DNA from: Pleurodeles waltl
Lineage: Eukaryota; Chordata; Amphibia; Caudata; Salamandridae
Assembly (NCBI RefSeq): GCF_031143425.1
Contig: NC_090440.1
Span: forward strand, 339,391,844-339,455,843
Reading direction: 5' to 3'
Length of the DNA stretch: 64,000 nucleotides
Part shown: one piece after another, positions 46,091 to 58,690 of the stretch
Layout: every line of letters begins with the position of its first letter
Numbering within the stretch: position 1 is the first letter of the stretch
Notes under the pieces: model-generated
The model's input: the letters and a program-made list of their open reading frames with translations, nothing else
The model's database searches: none
Told to the model about the DNA's origin: nothing
Program-made: the position numbers and the translations under genes

Positions 46091-46952
46091 TGGCCCCCTC
46101 GTGGATTTGGCGTCGTGCACTCGAGCGGCTGAGGTGCCCCCCCTTTCCCTCCCCTTGAGGTGCCTGTTTTGTTGCTCTCTGATACCCCTGCAGTGTTCTC
46201 TCCGTCATGGTCGGGGATCTTGTATGGGCCTCGCCCATACCGTGTGGGCCCAGTGTTCCACGGACTTCATTGGAGCATTACCTGGACTACTATGCTTGGT
46301 ATATATTTTGTAAATGTTGTATATATATATTTTTGCCTACTTGATTTTAATATATTACAATGGTTACACTCATTTTCTATTGTCTTTGCATTCTTCCAGG
46401 GGGTTGGGGGGTGTAACTGTGCTGTATCAATATGCATTAGTGTGTGTGTTGTAGTGGGTGAGGGTGGGGGTGTTGCGTGTTGTGTGTGTGTCCCTGTTTT
46501 TTGCCTCCCACTACCCCTGTGTCGTAGGTGCAGTACTCACCGTGGTCTTTGCCTCCGGCGTTCGTGCTCCTGGTAGAGGAGCAGGAAGACTTTCGCAGGG
46601 AGAATTTGGAGTTCCGGGTCCATGTTGTCTTGGTTCCTCGTGGTGTGTGTAGAGGTGAGTGTTTTCCCTTCAGAATTCCTGTTTCCGCTGTGTTTTTATC
46701 CGCTGTGAATCCGCCCCGGAAGAGGTGGCGGATTGGTGGGTTGTAATAGTGTGGCCGGTGCATTGTCTCCCGCCTGTCTGTTGGCGGTGACCGCCGTGCT
46801 GTTTGTTTGTACCGCCGTGGCGGTCGGAGTGTTAAAGTGGCTGTATTTGTTGGCGGTTTCCTCCACGGTCGTAATAGCAAATTTTTTACCGCCAGCCTGT
46901 TGGCGGTCTTACCGCCGCTTTAACACCGTCCTCCAGGGTTGTAATGACCACC
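46091..46952 (+). other. 3' region and right terminus of copy B
   Basis: Non-coding; AT-rich (46310-46350), then G/T-rich, then a GGCGG-rich subterminal region ending at GACCACC. The following ACAGAA does not match a known left flank because the left end of B is missing. Confidence 0.65.
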
Positions 46953-48050
46953 ACAGAAAGAGAAAGCAGTTATTTCAATAAACACATTGAAAACGTTCCT
47001 ATATCTCTTTGTCTTCCTTTGCTTGTGCAAATGAGACAAAAGGGCTAGATCTTCCAACTTCGACTCCCCTGAGGAGTCAGAGTGTCATGTTTTCTAGGCT
47101 GAAACAAATCAACTTTACTTCCTGGGTTTGTGTGGTGCAGCTAACTAGCCAAAGTGGTTAGGCCAACAGTCTCCTACCAGTGAGGGAATGCACCCCCAGC
47201 TAGATCAGAGCCCCTGTAATTCAATTATCAGAGGGGGGTGGAAGGTGTGTGTTAGGGACACTTAGCTGCACCAGTGGGTGGGCTCAGCCAGATCTACCTC
47301 CTAGGAGACATTTTCAACATTTTATATTTTGTGCCTAGGATTGATTTTTGCCACTTTTGGCAGAAAGGGCTTACTCCAGAGGGTGGCACCCTGCACCCCA
47401 TTGGTCAGGGGTACCACCTGCTTGCCAACCCAGGGGCATGGATAAATAAGGAAGAGCTGCCCAGATCCTTGCTGGAAGAAAATCAGAAGAAGGACTGCTC
47501 TACTGAACTCCTCATCTGCTCCTGAAGGACTGCACCCACAAGGAGTGTACCAACTGTCTCTAAAGATCCAGGAGTGGACTCCCTGGAAGCAAATGGTACA
47601 GAGGAGCTACCAAAAGTCCCCTACATCAAGTCCTGTATAAGGAGCCCAGCTGACCAGGGTCCAGTGGCCTTTTGAGAATTCTGACCATGTGCATTCCTGG
47701 AATTGTAGTCCGAACTCCCTAGAAGCAACTCAGAGCTTCTGGATCAAGTTTGTGAACAGTGCTAGACTCTTAAAATGGCTTTTGGAAGAAGATCCAGAAG
47801 TTTGAAGCAACTTTGTAACAAAGCGCCATAAGGTGACTGACCCATCAACGAGAGTCAAGGTGGAGATCTTAAACCACGACCTTGCCAGAATACCAGGTTT
47901 GTGTCGCTGAAACTCAGGAGCTTTTTCCCTTTGAGGAGACTTCCAGGAGTTGACAGGGACCTCGTGCTAAGCCAAGCTGGTGGCATTGCATTGTAAGCCG
48001 GCCTACAGAGGAGCCTCGATTGACGATGAGAGAAAAAAGACTAAGGGCCT
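46953..48050 (+). mobile_element. LTR-like repeat copy 1
   Basis: From about 47200 the sequence parallels 48900-49750 (shared words CACCAGTGGGTGG, TTGATTTTTGCCAC, CACCTGCTTGCCA, GAAGGACTGC). The two blocks are therefore related LTR sequences in tandem, same orientation. No coding domain; the short ORFs here have no recognisable motif. Confidence 0.5.
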
Positions 48051-50421
48051 AATGATCGATATCCTGTCTGCAATATTACCATTTGCATAAGATATTATGG
48101 AATCGTTATACAGCATGTAGGTTTAGGGACCCCAGCATAGGAGGAACACCCATAGGCACACCGCTGTGGTGACCAGTGTCATTTCAAAAGCTGGTCTGTC
48201 TTGCAGGCTCCTTTAAAGTTAAAGTTAACCCCAAATTAGAGTTTGGAATTAAAAGAACTTCCAAAGTCGTAAGCGCCTTATTTTTACATATAAGTCACCC
48301 CTAGAGTATGTCCTAAGTGTTCTCATGATTGCGTTCAGTGCACTTATACACAGGGATTTTATAAAAGATGTTTTATAAGCCGCGGTGAGGGAAATATAGC
48401 CAAATTCATTTTTTTCTTTTGGTAGTGAATGGGATCCATAGACTACCATGGAGAGGCTTAATTTTAAAATAATAAAGTCTTATTTTCCATAGGAAGGAGC
48501 TAAATGTAGCAAGCTTAGCATCAAATTAAAAGTTTTAATACATCCAACATCTTGCCACTGTTGGTTTCAATATAACTCGTACCTGGAAAGAGTTTTAGTA
48601 CTCTTCCTAAAAGTTACCAACTGCAGCCCTGTAGCGCCCTTCTCTGATTGGTCAGCCTCTGGCAGTCTGAGCAGGCTACCTTGATGAGGTGTGAAGTGGC
48701 CTCAGCTGAAATAAAGGAAGCATCTGGTGGGAGGAGATCTGCCTCAGTAGATGGTAGAACAGGATGGGGGAGAGCAGCCAAACTGGACTTCAAAGGAGGA
48801 AAGGACATTTGGAACAGGAACTGTAACTCCCCATTTCCTGTAGCCCCAGACAACCAGAAGCCCCCTTATTAGATACGTAGAGGGCTGTAAAGGGCTGTGT
48901 TAAGGGAAACTTAGCAACACCAGTGGGTGGACTCAGCCACATCTAAACTCTACGATTCAATTTTTGCCATCTTGGACTTTGGAGGAATGTTGCTTCTTGG
49001 TATTGATTTTTGCCACACTTTCCAGGAAGGGGTCCCTCAAGAGGGTGGTGGCCTGAACATGATTGGACAGGAGCACCCCCTGCTTGCCACCCCAGGAACA
49101 AGGATACATATGAAAGAGCTGCCCCATACTTCAGATCCCTACTGGAACAAAACAAGAAAAAGGACTGCCCTGCTGGACCCCTGGCCTGCACACTGCATTC
49201 AGAAGGACTACACCAGCTGCACACATTTGGATTCACCAAGAAAAGGAGTTTGCCTGACTTCTACTACTCCAAGAAGGGACTCTTTATAAGCTACAGGTAG
49301 GTAAGAGCTGACCAGAGTCCTCTGCATCAAGCCCTGCAGAAATAGACCATCTGACTAGTGACCAGTGGTCATTTAAGGACTTCAACCTGTGCATTCTGGG
49401 ACTTGGAGTCCTAACCCCCAAGGAGCAACTCAGAGCTTCTGTAACCTTGTGGAGAGTTGTGGACACCTAAAAGACCTTAACAGTACTTCTGGAAGAAGAC
49501 ACAGAAGTTTGGAGAAGTTTGGAGCAACTTTGGAAAAAAGCTCCATGAGTGGACTGACCTGGCGTCCTGAGTTAAGCTGGCCAACGTCGACTGTGACTCG
49601 GCCTCACTTGCAGGTTTATCCTGCTGAAAAGCTCTGGAGCCCCAGACTTCAAGGATTTCACTGGGGGCTCATGGAAAGGCATTCTGATGACTTTGCGTCA
49701 AAATCAGCTTTCTTAGCATTGTGATCTGACATCGGGGAAGAAAAGCTCCAAAAAACGTTTTGAAGTCCAAAGGTAAAAGTTTGACCTAGGCTTCCCACGC
49801 AGTAAATCCAAAGAGGGCTCCATCGAGGTTGGCTTCAACTTTCAATTAGTCTCCAGACGAGAATTTCCATCCCCAAAAAGTTTCTAAGTCTGAAAGTAGG
49901 AACCTAGACTGAGGCCCTCTGTGAAGCGTATCCGAAGACGGCTCTGGTGAGGTAGGCCTCAACTTGTGACTTCGCCCCAGTGAAATCTGTAAACATTTGT
50001 CTAAGTGTGAAGATAAAACGTTGACCGAGGCCTCTCGCTCACTGTATCTGAGCAGGGCTCCATCGTGGTCTGCCTCAACTTTTGACTTTGCCCCATTCAA
50101 GTACAACCAAATTCATATCTCCAGTTCCTTTTATATGATTTTTGTCCTTTTAGTGTCATTTTAAAGATTAAAATATAATCAATCTGTATACATTGGTGCT
50201 GGATTTTTATTGTGTTTTGTGTTTTAATTATTTAATATTTTGTTGATATTAAAAGCTTTACACATCTATCTCCTAAGTTAAGCCTAACTGCTCGTGGTGA
50301 AGCTACCAAGGGTTGAGCCAGGATTAATTTATTGAGACCTTGACTGAACCTAGTGGGGGTTTGTGGCCTATTGCTAAGTGTAGATACTAAACTGTCCTTA
50401 CCAATAATCCACTTTCCAACA
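48051..50421 (+). mobile_element. 5' LTR of a gag-bearing LTR element (left edge uncertain)
   Basis: The right edge is AATAATCCACTTTCCAACA (50403-50421), directly followed by a primer-binding-site-like segment. The block includes the second copy of the repeat described at 46953-48050 and an internal 120-bp tandem repeat. The left edge could be anywhere between about 48050 and 48170. Confidence 0.55.
49740..50100. repeat. Tandem repeat of about 120 bp, 3 units, inside the LTR
   Basis: Each unit ends in GGCTCCATCG...CCTCAACTT; the CAACTT words fall at 49836, 49960 and 50076. Units are diverged. Confidence 0.7.
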
Positions 50422-50425
50422 TTTT

Positions 50426-50443
50426 TGGTGCGCATTGGTGGGA
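50426..50443 (+). other. Primer-binding-site-like segment
   Basis: TGGTGCGCATTGGTGGGA begins four bases after the LTR end. Position and the initial TGG (complement of tRNA CCA) fit a retrotransposon PBS. I cannot name the tRNA. Confidence 0.5.
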
Positions 50444-50639
50444 TCCAGTACTTGTGTTTAATATCACAATATAGTTTTAAGTGAAGTAAGTTACAAATCC
50501 TCTAAATTGTCCTAGAGCTAATTTATTTTAGATTTTTTTAATTTTGACGAATTGTTTTTAAATACTTCATTTTTTATTGTTCTAAATTGTTCTGATGAAT
50601 TAGTGCCAACGTTTTATTAAGCAAGGCAAACCTTAGGGA

Positions 50640-51442
50640 TACCATGGAGCTTGATCTGGCTAGCCTACCCACACTCACTGTAGCTGTGATGCAGAAAGAG
50701 GGGATTGCCTGCTGCTAACAACCTTAGGAAGATTGTGATTATTCATTCCCTTGAAGCCTGGGTGGTGCAGGTGGAGACAGAGAAAGCTTCAGCAATAGGA
50801 AGGGGGGATGTTCTCTCCAACCTCCAGGAGAAGGATGATGATCGCCTGTCCTTTACTTCAGATATTAGGGCCCAGAGCTAGTGGGAGGGAAGGGTCTGTG
50901 GTATCAGCTCAAGAAGAAGCAGAACTAGTCCTCAGGGAAAGGGAACTCGAGGCCCAGGCAGTCTATGTAACTTTAGAGGCAGAGAAGTTGGCCCTAGAGT
51001 AGAAGAAGTAGGCAAAGAGTGAACAAAGAGATGGTGGGAGCGCCAGTGTCCAGGGGTGGGTGGTGCCCCAGACTACTGAACACCCAGAAGGTCAATACCC
51101 AGTCTTCGGTTAACTTTGTGGACATCTCAGTTTAAGCACTAGAGGGATGGATACAGGGTAACAAAGTAAGTACTTATGAGGGGCTATACAATTTGATCAT
51201 GAGGGAGCACATCTTGACCAATTGTATATCAATGGAGTAATGCCAGTGTCTAGTGGACTCTAAGCTGTCCAGACCCAGAGAGTTGGGGGAGGCAGCTAAT
51301 GAGTGGTTAAGAACCAGAATGGTTATCAAGTCATGGGCAGGGGATTGGGGGATCAGGTCGCAAAAGCCTAAGGAGGGAGGTTGTAAGCCCACCACCGAAG
51401 CTCCCTCTGCACCCCAGCAACCTAAGAAGGAGGAGAGTAAAT
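50640..51442 (+). pseudogene. Gag-like remnant with SCAN-like segment
   Basis: Frames shift repeatedly. Recognisable pieces run from LPTLTVAVMQKEG (about 50663) to a C-terminal stretch near 51180-51310 containing REHILTNCIS, CLVDSKLSRPRELG and ANEWLRTR. That last stretch has the spacing of a capsid C-terminal/SCAN-type helical domain. It ends in a Lys/Glu/Pro-rich tail. The assignment to gag is by position after the PBS and by this domain; family assignment (possibly Gmr1-like Gypsy) is tentative. Confidence 0.5.
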
Positions 51443-51461
51443 AATAATCCACTTTCCAACA
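51443..51461 (+). repeat. Last 19 bases of the 3' LTR only
   Basis: AATAATCCACTTTCCAACA is identical to 50403-50421, the end of the 5' LTR. It directly follows the gag remnant. Everything between gag and the final 19 bases of the 3' LTR is missing. Confidence 0.75.
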
Positions 51462-51463
51462 GC

Positions 51464-54400
51464 AAATGGTTCACAATTAGAAAGATTGTTTTCATTTCCG
51501 TGACCATTGACCCTCACAAGCATTTCGGACTCAACTCTAACCAACTACTCAGACAGGATACACACCCAATGCAAGGTTTCCTCAGAGATCCTCACCATAT
51601 TATGTATCCAGATCAGAGGCTAATCCTAATATTGGTCATGGTACCCCAAATAGGAGATTACCCTTTAACAATTCAGAAAAAGAAATGTCCATCGCAAATA
51701 CCCCAAGATCATGCTAATTCAAATGCTTTAGGAGGAGAAATATTAGTTGATGTCCCAGTGTCCTAATGCACAGGAGTTAAGTGAATGGTAAATAGTTTGA
51801 GTGCTACAAATATAGCAGGAAGTTCAAAACACAGTGGAAAAACAATTCCAACCCCAGAAAGAGAAAGGACACTAGGTTTGCCCAGATCAAAATGAGAATT
51901 AAATGAGATGATAGTAGGAATTTAGACACAGTTCAATTTGACACTTAGAGAGATGACAACAACAGTACACATGCAAATATATGTGCAGGACAAGCTAATG
52001 AAAGTTTAGTGGAATTAGCCAAGAAACATGAAGTCAATTTGGAGAAATCAAAACCATTATAGAAGCGTTCTTGTCTAGAATTTAGTGACAAGGACATCAT
52101 GAACATTAGACCTCTGGGAATGAAATTACAGATTAGTGAATTCATTTGTTTTATACAAAAATGGGGTGCATTAGATATGTTGAAAGGACTATGGGTAAAG
52201 TAGAAGGATCAGAAGAAATTGAAAGTAGATCTGCCTCCGACTGGCGCCAGTCAGAGTGAGGGAGACATGAAGATTCTTCCCATGAGGAAAGCTTCTGGTG
52301 GCGGACAGATTCATGTACCTTGGAGTAGAAATTACATTATGTCATTCACAAATGATTTCCTGAAATTGAGAGGAAAGCTTGCAGAATTGTATAGGCAGAC
52401 TGAAAGATTTGTTCAACTTTCTAAATGTTTGAGGGAGGCAACTCAATTCCCTTTGATTGATTTGGATGATGAGTATTTCACTGATTCTTCCCATTGATGG
52501 TGCCCAGGGGTGAAGGAAGAATACATACTTGGTGCATCTTTAGAGGTAGACCAGAGTGGTCCATACATTAATGGCAACATTAATGGCCACCCTGTGTCCT
52601 TTTTGGTTGACTCTGGTGTTACCAGCTCAACTCTGAGAAGAAACAGAGGTTCCCAACCCACCCCTCTCGGGAAATAAGATCCAAGTTATAGGAGTTGCAA
52701 ACCAGCACCTGACAAAACCTGTAACAGAAGTTGTCCCTGTAAAAATAAGCTTCTTTAAAGATGAGCACCAATTTGTGGTGTGTGATTTGAGTCATGTGAG
52801 TCTGCTTGTATGTGATTTGCAATGCAAGTTGAACTGTTCCAGCTGTTTTACTCCAAGAGGTATAGACATCCATACCAATAATCATGATGGGGTATTTAAA
52901 ATTGTGAATCAAACCTCAAGTGTAATTTTGTTCCCTATGCTGACACATAATGATTTACCCGCATATTTGAGAGCTACTGTGTCTGGGGCTTTTCATGAAA
53001 GGAGATAAGACTCATCAAAGATGTTCAGTCTGTCAAAATAAGTGTGAAACTGAATGCAGGACACCCAAGAATTCTGCAATATAATTTGACAGCTGATAAA
53101 ATTGCAGGAATTGCTCCAGTGATTGAGTCTTTGATTGAACGGGAAATTTTGAAGGAGATAATGGGAAGTCTATGTAACTCTCCCATTATGGGACAGCCGA
53201 AATCCTATGGAAAATATTCCATACTCCAGGACTTTATAAGGTAAATGAAATAGTTGTTCCTTGTTGACCCGTGATACTGAATACAGCAGTGATTTTGTTT
53301 CAACTTCTGTGTGAAGCCAAGTGGTTCATTGTGAATACCCTATGGCAAGCATTTTTCTCCATACCATTGCAGTAGTAAAGTCAATTTCTGTTTGCCTTCG
53401 AGTTTTAGCACTGTGCTGCGTCCCACAAAGGTATCCAGAGAGTCCTTCAATCTTCAACTAGATTTTGAAAAAGAATCTGGAGTCCCTTCAACCAGTCAGT
53501 CCTGATACAGTACACCGAAGACCTGTTAGTGGCAAATAATACCCAATAAGATCACAAGAGAAATACAGTTGCTCTGTTGAACCACTTAGCTGAGACTGGA
53601 AACAAAGTTTCCCTAACTAAATTGCAAACTGTGCCACCTTCAATGGGGATTATGTTAATGAAGGTACTGATGAGCCAAATTACAATCTCTTGCTGACTGC
53701 TTATGACACATGGGAGAAAGTTCAAAGATTGCAGGAAGAAGTGTCTGAGGAAGAACAGTAAAGTTGGATTACAGCAGGTTGTATGAAAAGAGATGAAGGT
53801 GATGTCTGGGTGTCAAGCGATGGAGGAGTTATGATGCATAATAGTGTGTTACCGTCTATGGTGTGGCATTACCGTGGTCCGGCTCATGTTGGTCATGATG
53901 TCATGGTGGTTGCTGTCGCTCAGATTCAAATTGATGGCAGAAGTTCTTTGTCACAGGTGTGTCACTTGTCAGCAGATGAAAGTAGATAATCAAACTGCAG
54001 TTACATCGAGTCACATAGGAAGATCAGGAGGATCTTTCAACAGAAAGCAGCTCGATTTTTTTGAGCTACCTGCATTCAAATGACTGAGATACTTCCTGGT
54101 TGTTGTATGTATTTTCTCTCATTGTGGTAAAGCTTACTGACTAGACAAAATGACAGTTTCACAGTAGCAAAGCTGCTGCTTAGGATGTTGATAACTCATT
54201 TTGGCTTTCGGACTCCTTCAGAGTCAAATCAAGGGACTCACTTCAATAGTGAGGTCCTGAAGTTACTGTGGAAGGCACTGCAAGTTGACCAAAGACTACA
54301 TTGAAGATACAGACCAGAAACTTCAAGAGTGGTGGAACAAGTAAATTGTACTTTGAAATCAAGATTTTTTCAAAAGTTGTACTTAGACCTCAATAAAATA

Positions 54401-54830
54401 GCCTGATACATTGCCTCTCATTTTGATGAGTTTGTGTAGTACTCCAGACAGGATAACAGGATTATCATCTCATTAAATACTCATGGGACATGGCATGATA
54501 TTACCAGCTGTGCCTGCAAATATGACTTTGAACATTACAGATGACATGCTACTCGACTATTAGCAAAGGAATGGTGGATGTGTTTCATTCTGTGTCCCAT
54601 CAGGTTGGAGAAGCTACATTTCAGCAGCTGCAGGAGATGTGCCATGATCTGTGCCCAGGTTACTGGGTCATGGTAGAGAACCATGTACCATGTACGGAAG
54701 TCCTGCTTAGAACCTCGATAGAAGGGACCTTATCAGATAATACTGGTAATGACAACTGATGAAAAGTGTAATAGCCTTCTGAAACCTGGTTCATATTGCA
54801 CATACTCGCAAAGTTCTAGGTTCCCTTCAG
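51464..54830 (+). mobile_element. Decayed endogenous retrovirus, gag-pro-pol remnant
   Basis: Plus-strand pieces in order: gag-like sequence (51500-52490); an aspartic protease active-site segment with VDSG (about 52608-52620); the RT N-terminal region (about 53040-53235); an integrase zinc-binding segment with the H-H-C-C pattern (about 53860-53985); integrase core fragments (54030-54330); and a C-terminal integrase region (54540-54760). The RT catalytic region is not recognisable. Many stops and frameshifts separate the parts, and no env or paired LTRs were identified. The spacing and pol order suit a gamma/epsilon-type class I ERV, but that is a judgement by eye. It is not functional. Confidence 0.7.
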
Positions 54831-55022
54831 GGAACAACTCCTATCCCTGAAGGTCCGGTTACAGTGGACTGAAAGGAGCAGGTTAGTCATGATGTTGGGG
54901 ATAGGCAAGTAACTGAAACAGTACAAAACCAGTGTGAGGGGGTCTGAGTTTTGTAGCAGTCGGCACAAAAGGGACAAGACAAGAAAGGTTGTCTTCAATA
55001 AACTCAGATATTGACAAATGAC

Positions 55023-57070
55023 CTAGTGCCAGATGTATGAAGGTTCGCAATTCCAAAACTGGGATTCACAAAATACAATGTAACAAGACCATCGTAGAAT
55101 TTTTTGTGATTTCTTAAAATTTGCAATCGCAAATAGCGAGTACCAAACAGCGAATGGGTAAAATAGCAAATCGGTATTTGGAAATCACAAATTGCAATTT
55201 TTGTATTCTGGAATAGCATGACAACATCACAAACAGGAAGTAAGTCAGTGCATGCTGCTTACACAAGGCTGAGCCACAGGAGCAGGCATAGAGACTCAGC
55301 ACAGCACCAGGAAGGCACTCAGGAGAGTCAGCCAGGACCAGGTGAACACAATGGCCACTGATAGAAATGCCAAGGACACAGGAGGGAGAAAAAGAAAACT
55401 AAAATTCAGTGAGCAGGAATTGGAGGTGCTCACAGAAGAGGTGGTCAGGAAGCATGACCAGTTATTTGGAAAACACACACTACATGTCCCAGAAAGTGAG
55501 AAGAGGAAATTGTGGACTGACAACCAGACAGAGGTGTTTCACAGCGTTCAATTGAGGAGATATGCAAGCGTTGGTACGACTTGCGATCACGTGCCAAGGA
55601 GAGGGTAGCAAGCAGGCTGAAGGAAGCAAGGAGCACTGGTGGTGGACCACACATCCAGACATCGTCCACCCCCTTGGAAGACATGGTAGAGTCAACACTG
55701 CTGCCTGAAGCAGTAGGTGGTGTCAGACCTTAACACCTCAGGCACACCTGGCACCTGCAAAGGTAACGGCAGTAATGATTTGAATGACCATATGTGCATG
55801 TTCAAATGTCCTTTAGAAATTTGCAATGGCACTGTGCACTGTGATAAATAGTCTATGGCACATTTTCCACTCAACACAACAATGCCTTATGGGAGTGGAA
55901 GTCCATACCCTAAAAATGCATCTACTACATAAATAGCAGTATAGTGTAAAACCAAACAGAGAAACAACACAACAGACAATTAGAGACACTATGCCAGGGG
56001 AAATGTTCATCATGAAAGTAACAGTGAAATTACACATGCAAGGAGAACATCAAGAATGACATGCTGCACATTGTTGTTGCAGATGTTTTGGGCCCTGACG
56101 CAGCAGAAACTGGAACAGGGGGAATGACAAAAGTCACCCACAGTCTGATTCAAACACCATTGAGTCCATCATACCAGAACCAACCAAACGCAGGGCGAGT
56201 GGAACCCCTCCCTGCCTTTACTCTGGACTCCGATGAATTACAGGAAGATGTACCCACACCACCTTTAAAGGGTAGAAGCACCCACTGACAGCAGTCCCTG
56301 TTCCGGCGTCAGTCTACTCCACTCCGGAGGTGTTGTGAAGAAGGCAGACAGAGCACAGAGGAAGGTAAGGGAGAGGCACTGTTCGGTGGTCTTGAGGCAT
56401 CCATGTTAAAAGTGCAGCGCCTGCAATGTAAACACATGATATCAATGCACAGTCAGTTGGTGTCTCTCAATCACATCATGTGGAAGCTGCATCATGGACA
56501 GCAAGCTACAACAGACCACGCAAGGTAGATGACAAATGCCATTAAGGAACTCTGCCCTGTAACCAATTGATGGGTAGGTTGAATGGGTTCAGCAGATCTG
56601 TCAATTGGCTCACTAATACAACTGCTTTGCTGTCACAAGGTGCTGTGGGCATGCAAAAGGATATTGCACATTGCAGTCAGGACGTAGCACGAGGATTGGT
56701 GTAAGTCACCAATGTATTGGAGACAATGCAGACAGCCCGGAGTGCTGCAAACAGCGATCTGGATGGTGGAGATGGTGAGGAGCTCCCTAGCCTCAGCAGT
56801 GTCACAGACTCTGTGATGGATCCTAGGCGTCGCAGTTCCAGACACAGTTCTGTCTCTGGACCCACAACAAGAGGTGCTACTGAGCCTACTGAGTGTTCAA
56901 GCACAGTGCGTGGATATAAAAAGTAATGTTGAGAAGTTCCGGGCCTTGCATATTTTGTAGCAATGCGTTGATACTATGATGTCAATACTATCACACTGTA
57001 ATTGGGGCCTGATTGTGTCTTTTGAATACCTATGTCCTATGCACACATACATGTCCTGAAGTGAAGGCAC
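55023..57070 (+). mobile_element. Harbinger-type element E (Myb-like gene only)
   Basis: The left side reads TGCCAGATGTATGAAGG at 55029, like the GGGCCAGATATAT end near 3646. It is followed by AT-rich imperfect palindromic sequence (CAAATCG, GCAAATAGCG). One Myb/SANT-like gene follows. No transposase was found before copy C begins at 57074, and no right terminus is visible, so the remainder is lost or was displaced by copy C. Confidence 0.5.
55351..56935 (+). pseudogene. Myb/SANT-like protein of element E, two or more exons, frameshifted
   Basis: ATG at 55351 opens with a basic leader (GGRKRKLKFS) and EQELEVLTEEVVRKHDQLFG, the first helix of a Myb/SANT-like domain. A frameshift near 55540 moves to SIEEICKRWYDLRSRAKERV (second part of the domain) and then STGGGPHIQT, ending at a stop near 55733. 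A polypyrimidine tract and TTGTTGCAG acceptor at about 56082 start a second coding block: acidic segment (DSDELQEDVPTPPLKG), then SLFRRQSTPLRR, EASMLKVQRLQCKHMISMHS (possible helix), and a Ser/Arg-rich end at 56930. The domain order resembles MSANTD/MYPOP-like proteins. It is a lineage distinct from genes 1 and 3. Confidence 0.65.
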
Positions 57071-57904
57071 TAAGGTGGTCATTACAACCCTGGCGGACGG
57101 TGTTAAAGCGGCAGTAAAAAATGTGCAACTATGACCGTGGCGGAAACCACCAACAAAGACAGCCACTTTAACACTCCGACCGCCACGGCTGTACAAACAA
57201 ACAGCATGGCGGTCACCACCAACAGACAGGCGGGAGACAATGTACTGCCCACACTATTATGACAGGCCAATCCGCCACCTTTTCTGGGATGGATTCACCG
57301 CGGATAAAAACACGGCGGAAACAGGAAATTAGAAGGGAAAACGCTCACCTCAACACACCCCACGAGGAACGAGAACATCCTGGACCCGGAACTCCAAATT
57401 CTACCTGCGATAGTCTTCCTGCTCCTCTACCAGGAGCACGAACGCCGGCGGTGAAGACCACGGTGATACTGCATCTACGACACATGGGTGGGGGGAGGGG
57501 AAAAACAGGGACACACACACGCAACACGCAACACGCCCACCCTCACCCACTACAACAAACACACTAATGCATATTAATACATCACAGTTACACCCCCTAA
57601 ACCCACTGGAAGAATGCAAAGACAATAGAAAATGAGTGTAACCATTGTAATATATTAAAAACAAGTAGCCAAAAATATATATATACACCATTTACAAAAT
57701 ATATACCAAGCATAGTAGTCCAGGTAGTGCTCCAATTAAGTCCGTGGAACACAGGACCCACACGGTATGGGCGAGGCCCACACAAGATCCCCGACCATGA
57801 TGGAGAAAACACTGCAGGGGCATCAGAGAGCAACTAAACAGGCACCTCAGGGGGAGGGAAAGGGGGGGCACCTCAGCTGCTTGAGTGCACAACACCAAAT
57901 CCAC

Positions 57905-58410
57905 GAGGGGGCCACATGCCCACTGTTCCATCCTGGGCAGTGCAAAGCAAAGTCTCTCAAGTCTCTACAGTGGGTGGGTTGCCCACTGTTTCATCCTGTG
58001 GAGTGCAAGCCACAGTCTCTCAAGTCTCTACAGTGGGTGGGTTGCCCACTGTTCCATCCTAGGGAGTGCAAATCCACAGTCTCTCAAGTCTCTACAGTGG
58101 GTGGTCTGCCCACTGTTCAATCTGGGGAGTGCAAAGCCACAGTCTCTCAAGTTTCTGCAGTGGGTGGGTTGCCCACTGTTCTATCCTGGGGAGTGCAAAA
58201 CTACAGTCTCTCAAGTCTCTACAGTGGGTGGTCTGCCCACTGTTCAATCCTGGGGAGTGCAAAGCCACAGTCTCTCAAGTCTCACAAGTGGGTGGGTTGC
58301 CCACTGTTCAATCCTGGGGAGTGCAAAGCCACAGTCTCTCAAGTCTCACAGGTGGGTGGGTTGCCCACTGTTCCATCCTGGGGAGTGCAAAGCGACAGTC
58401 TGTCAAGTGG
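57905..58410 (-). repeat. 64-bp minisatellite, about 8 units (copy C)
   Basis: Reverse complement of the arrays in A and B: CCCACTGTTC(C/A)ATCCTGGGGA followed by GTGCAAAGCCACAGTCTCTC. It has more units than in A or B (5 each), so unit number varies among copies. Confidence 0.92.
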
Positions 58411-58424
58411 ATAACAGTCTCCAC

Positions 58425-58690
58425 TGGTTCTGGAGGGGGCCTTGTGCCCAGAGTGCTTCATCCTGCTAAGGACAGAGGTAGTGGATGGATCTCTCCACTG
58501 GTTCTGGAGGGTCATGGTGCCCAGAGTGCTTCAACTGCTAAAGACAGAGGTAATGGATGGATCTCTCCACTGGTTCTGGAGGGGGCCTTGTGCCCAGAGT
58601 GCTTCATCCTGTTAAGGACAGAGGTAGTGGATGGATCTCTCCACTGGTTCTGGAGGGGGCATGGAGCCCAGAGTGCTTCATTCTGCCCGT
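58425..58690 (-). repeat. 74-bp minisatellite, about 4 units (copy C)
   Basis: Units with TGCCCAGAGTGCTTCATCCT and TCTCCACTGGTTCTGGAGGG, the reverse of 45575-45780 in B. Confidence 0.9.

Larger units (their letters stand above)
38535..46952 (+). mobile_element. Harbinger copy B, 8.4 kb, left end missing
   Basis: Homology to copy A begins near the CCAAT/TATA region of gene 1 (38536-38557) and runs to a right end that, reversed, reads GGTGGTCATTACAACC (46952 downward). The left terminal 400 bases seen in A are absent; AT-rich sequence replaces them. Gene order equals copy A: gene 1 (38762-40283), transposase (minus, 41973-40764), gene 3 (42345-about 45560), then minisatellites. It is closer to copy C than to A: both have the transposase intron, a shared one-base deletion and the 74-bp array. 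Confidence 0.88.
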
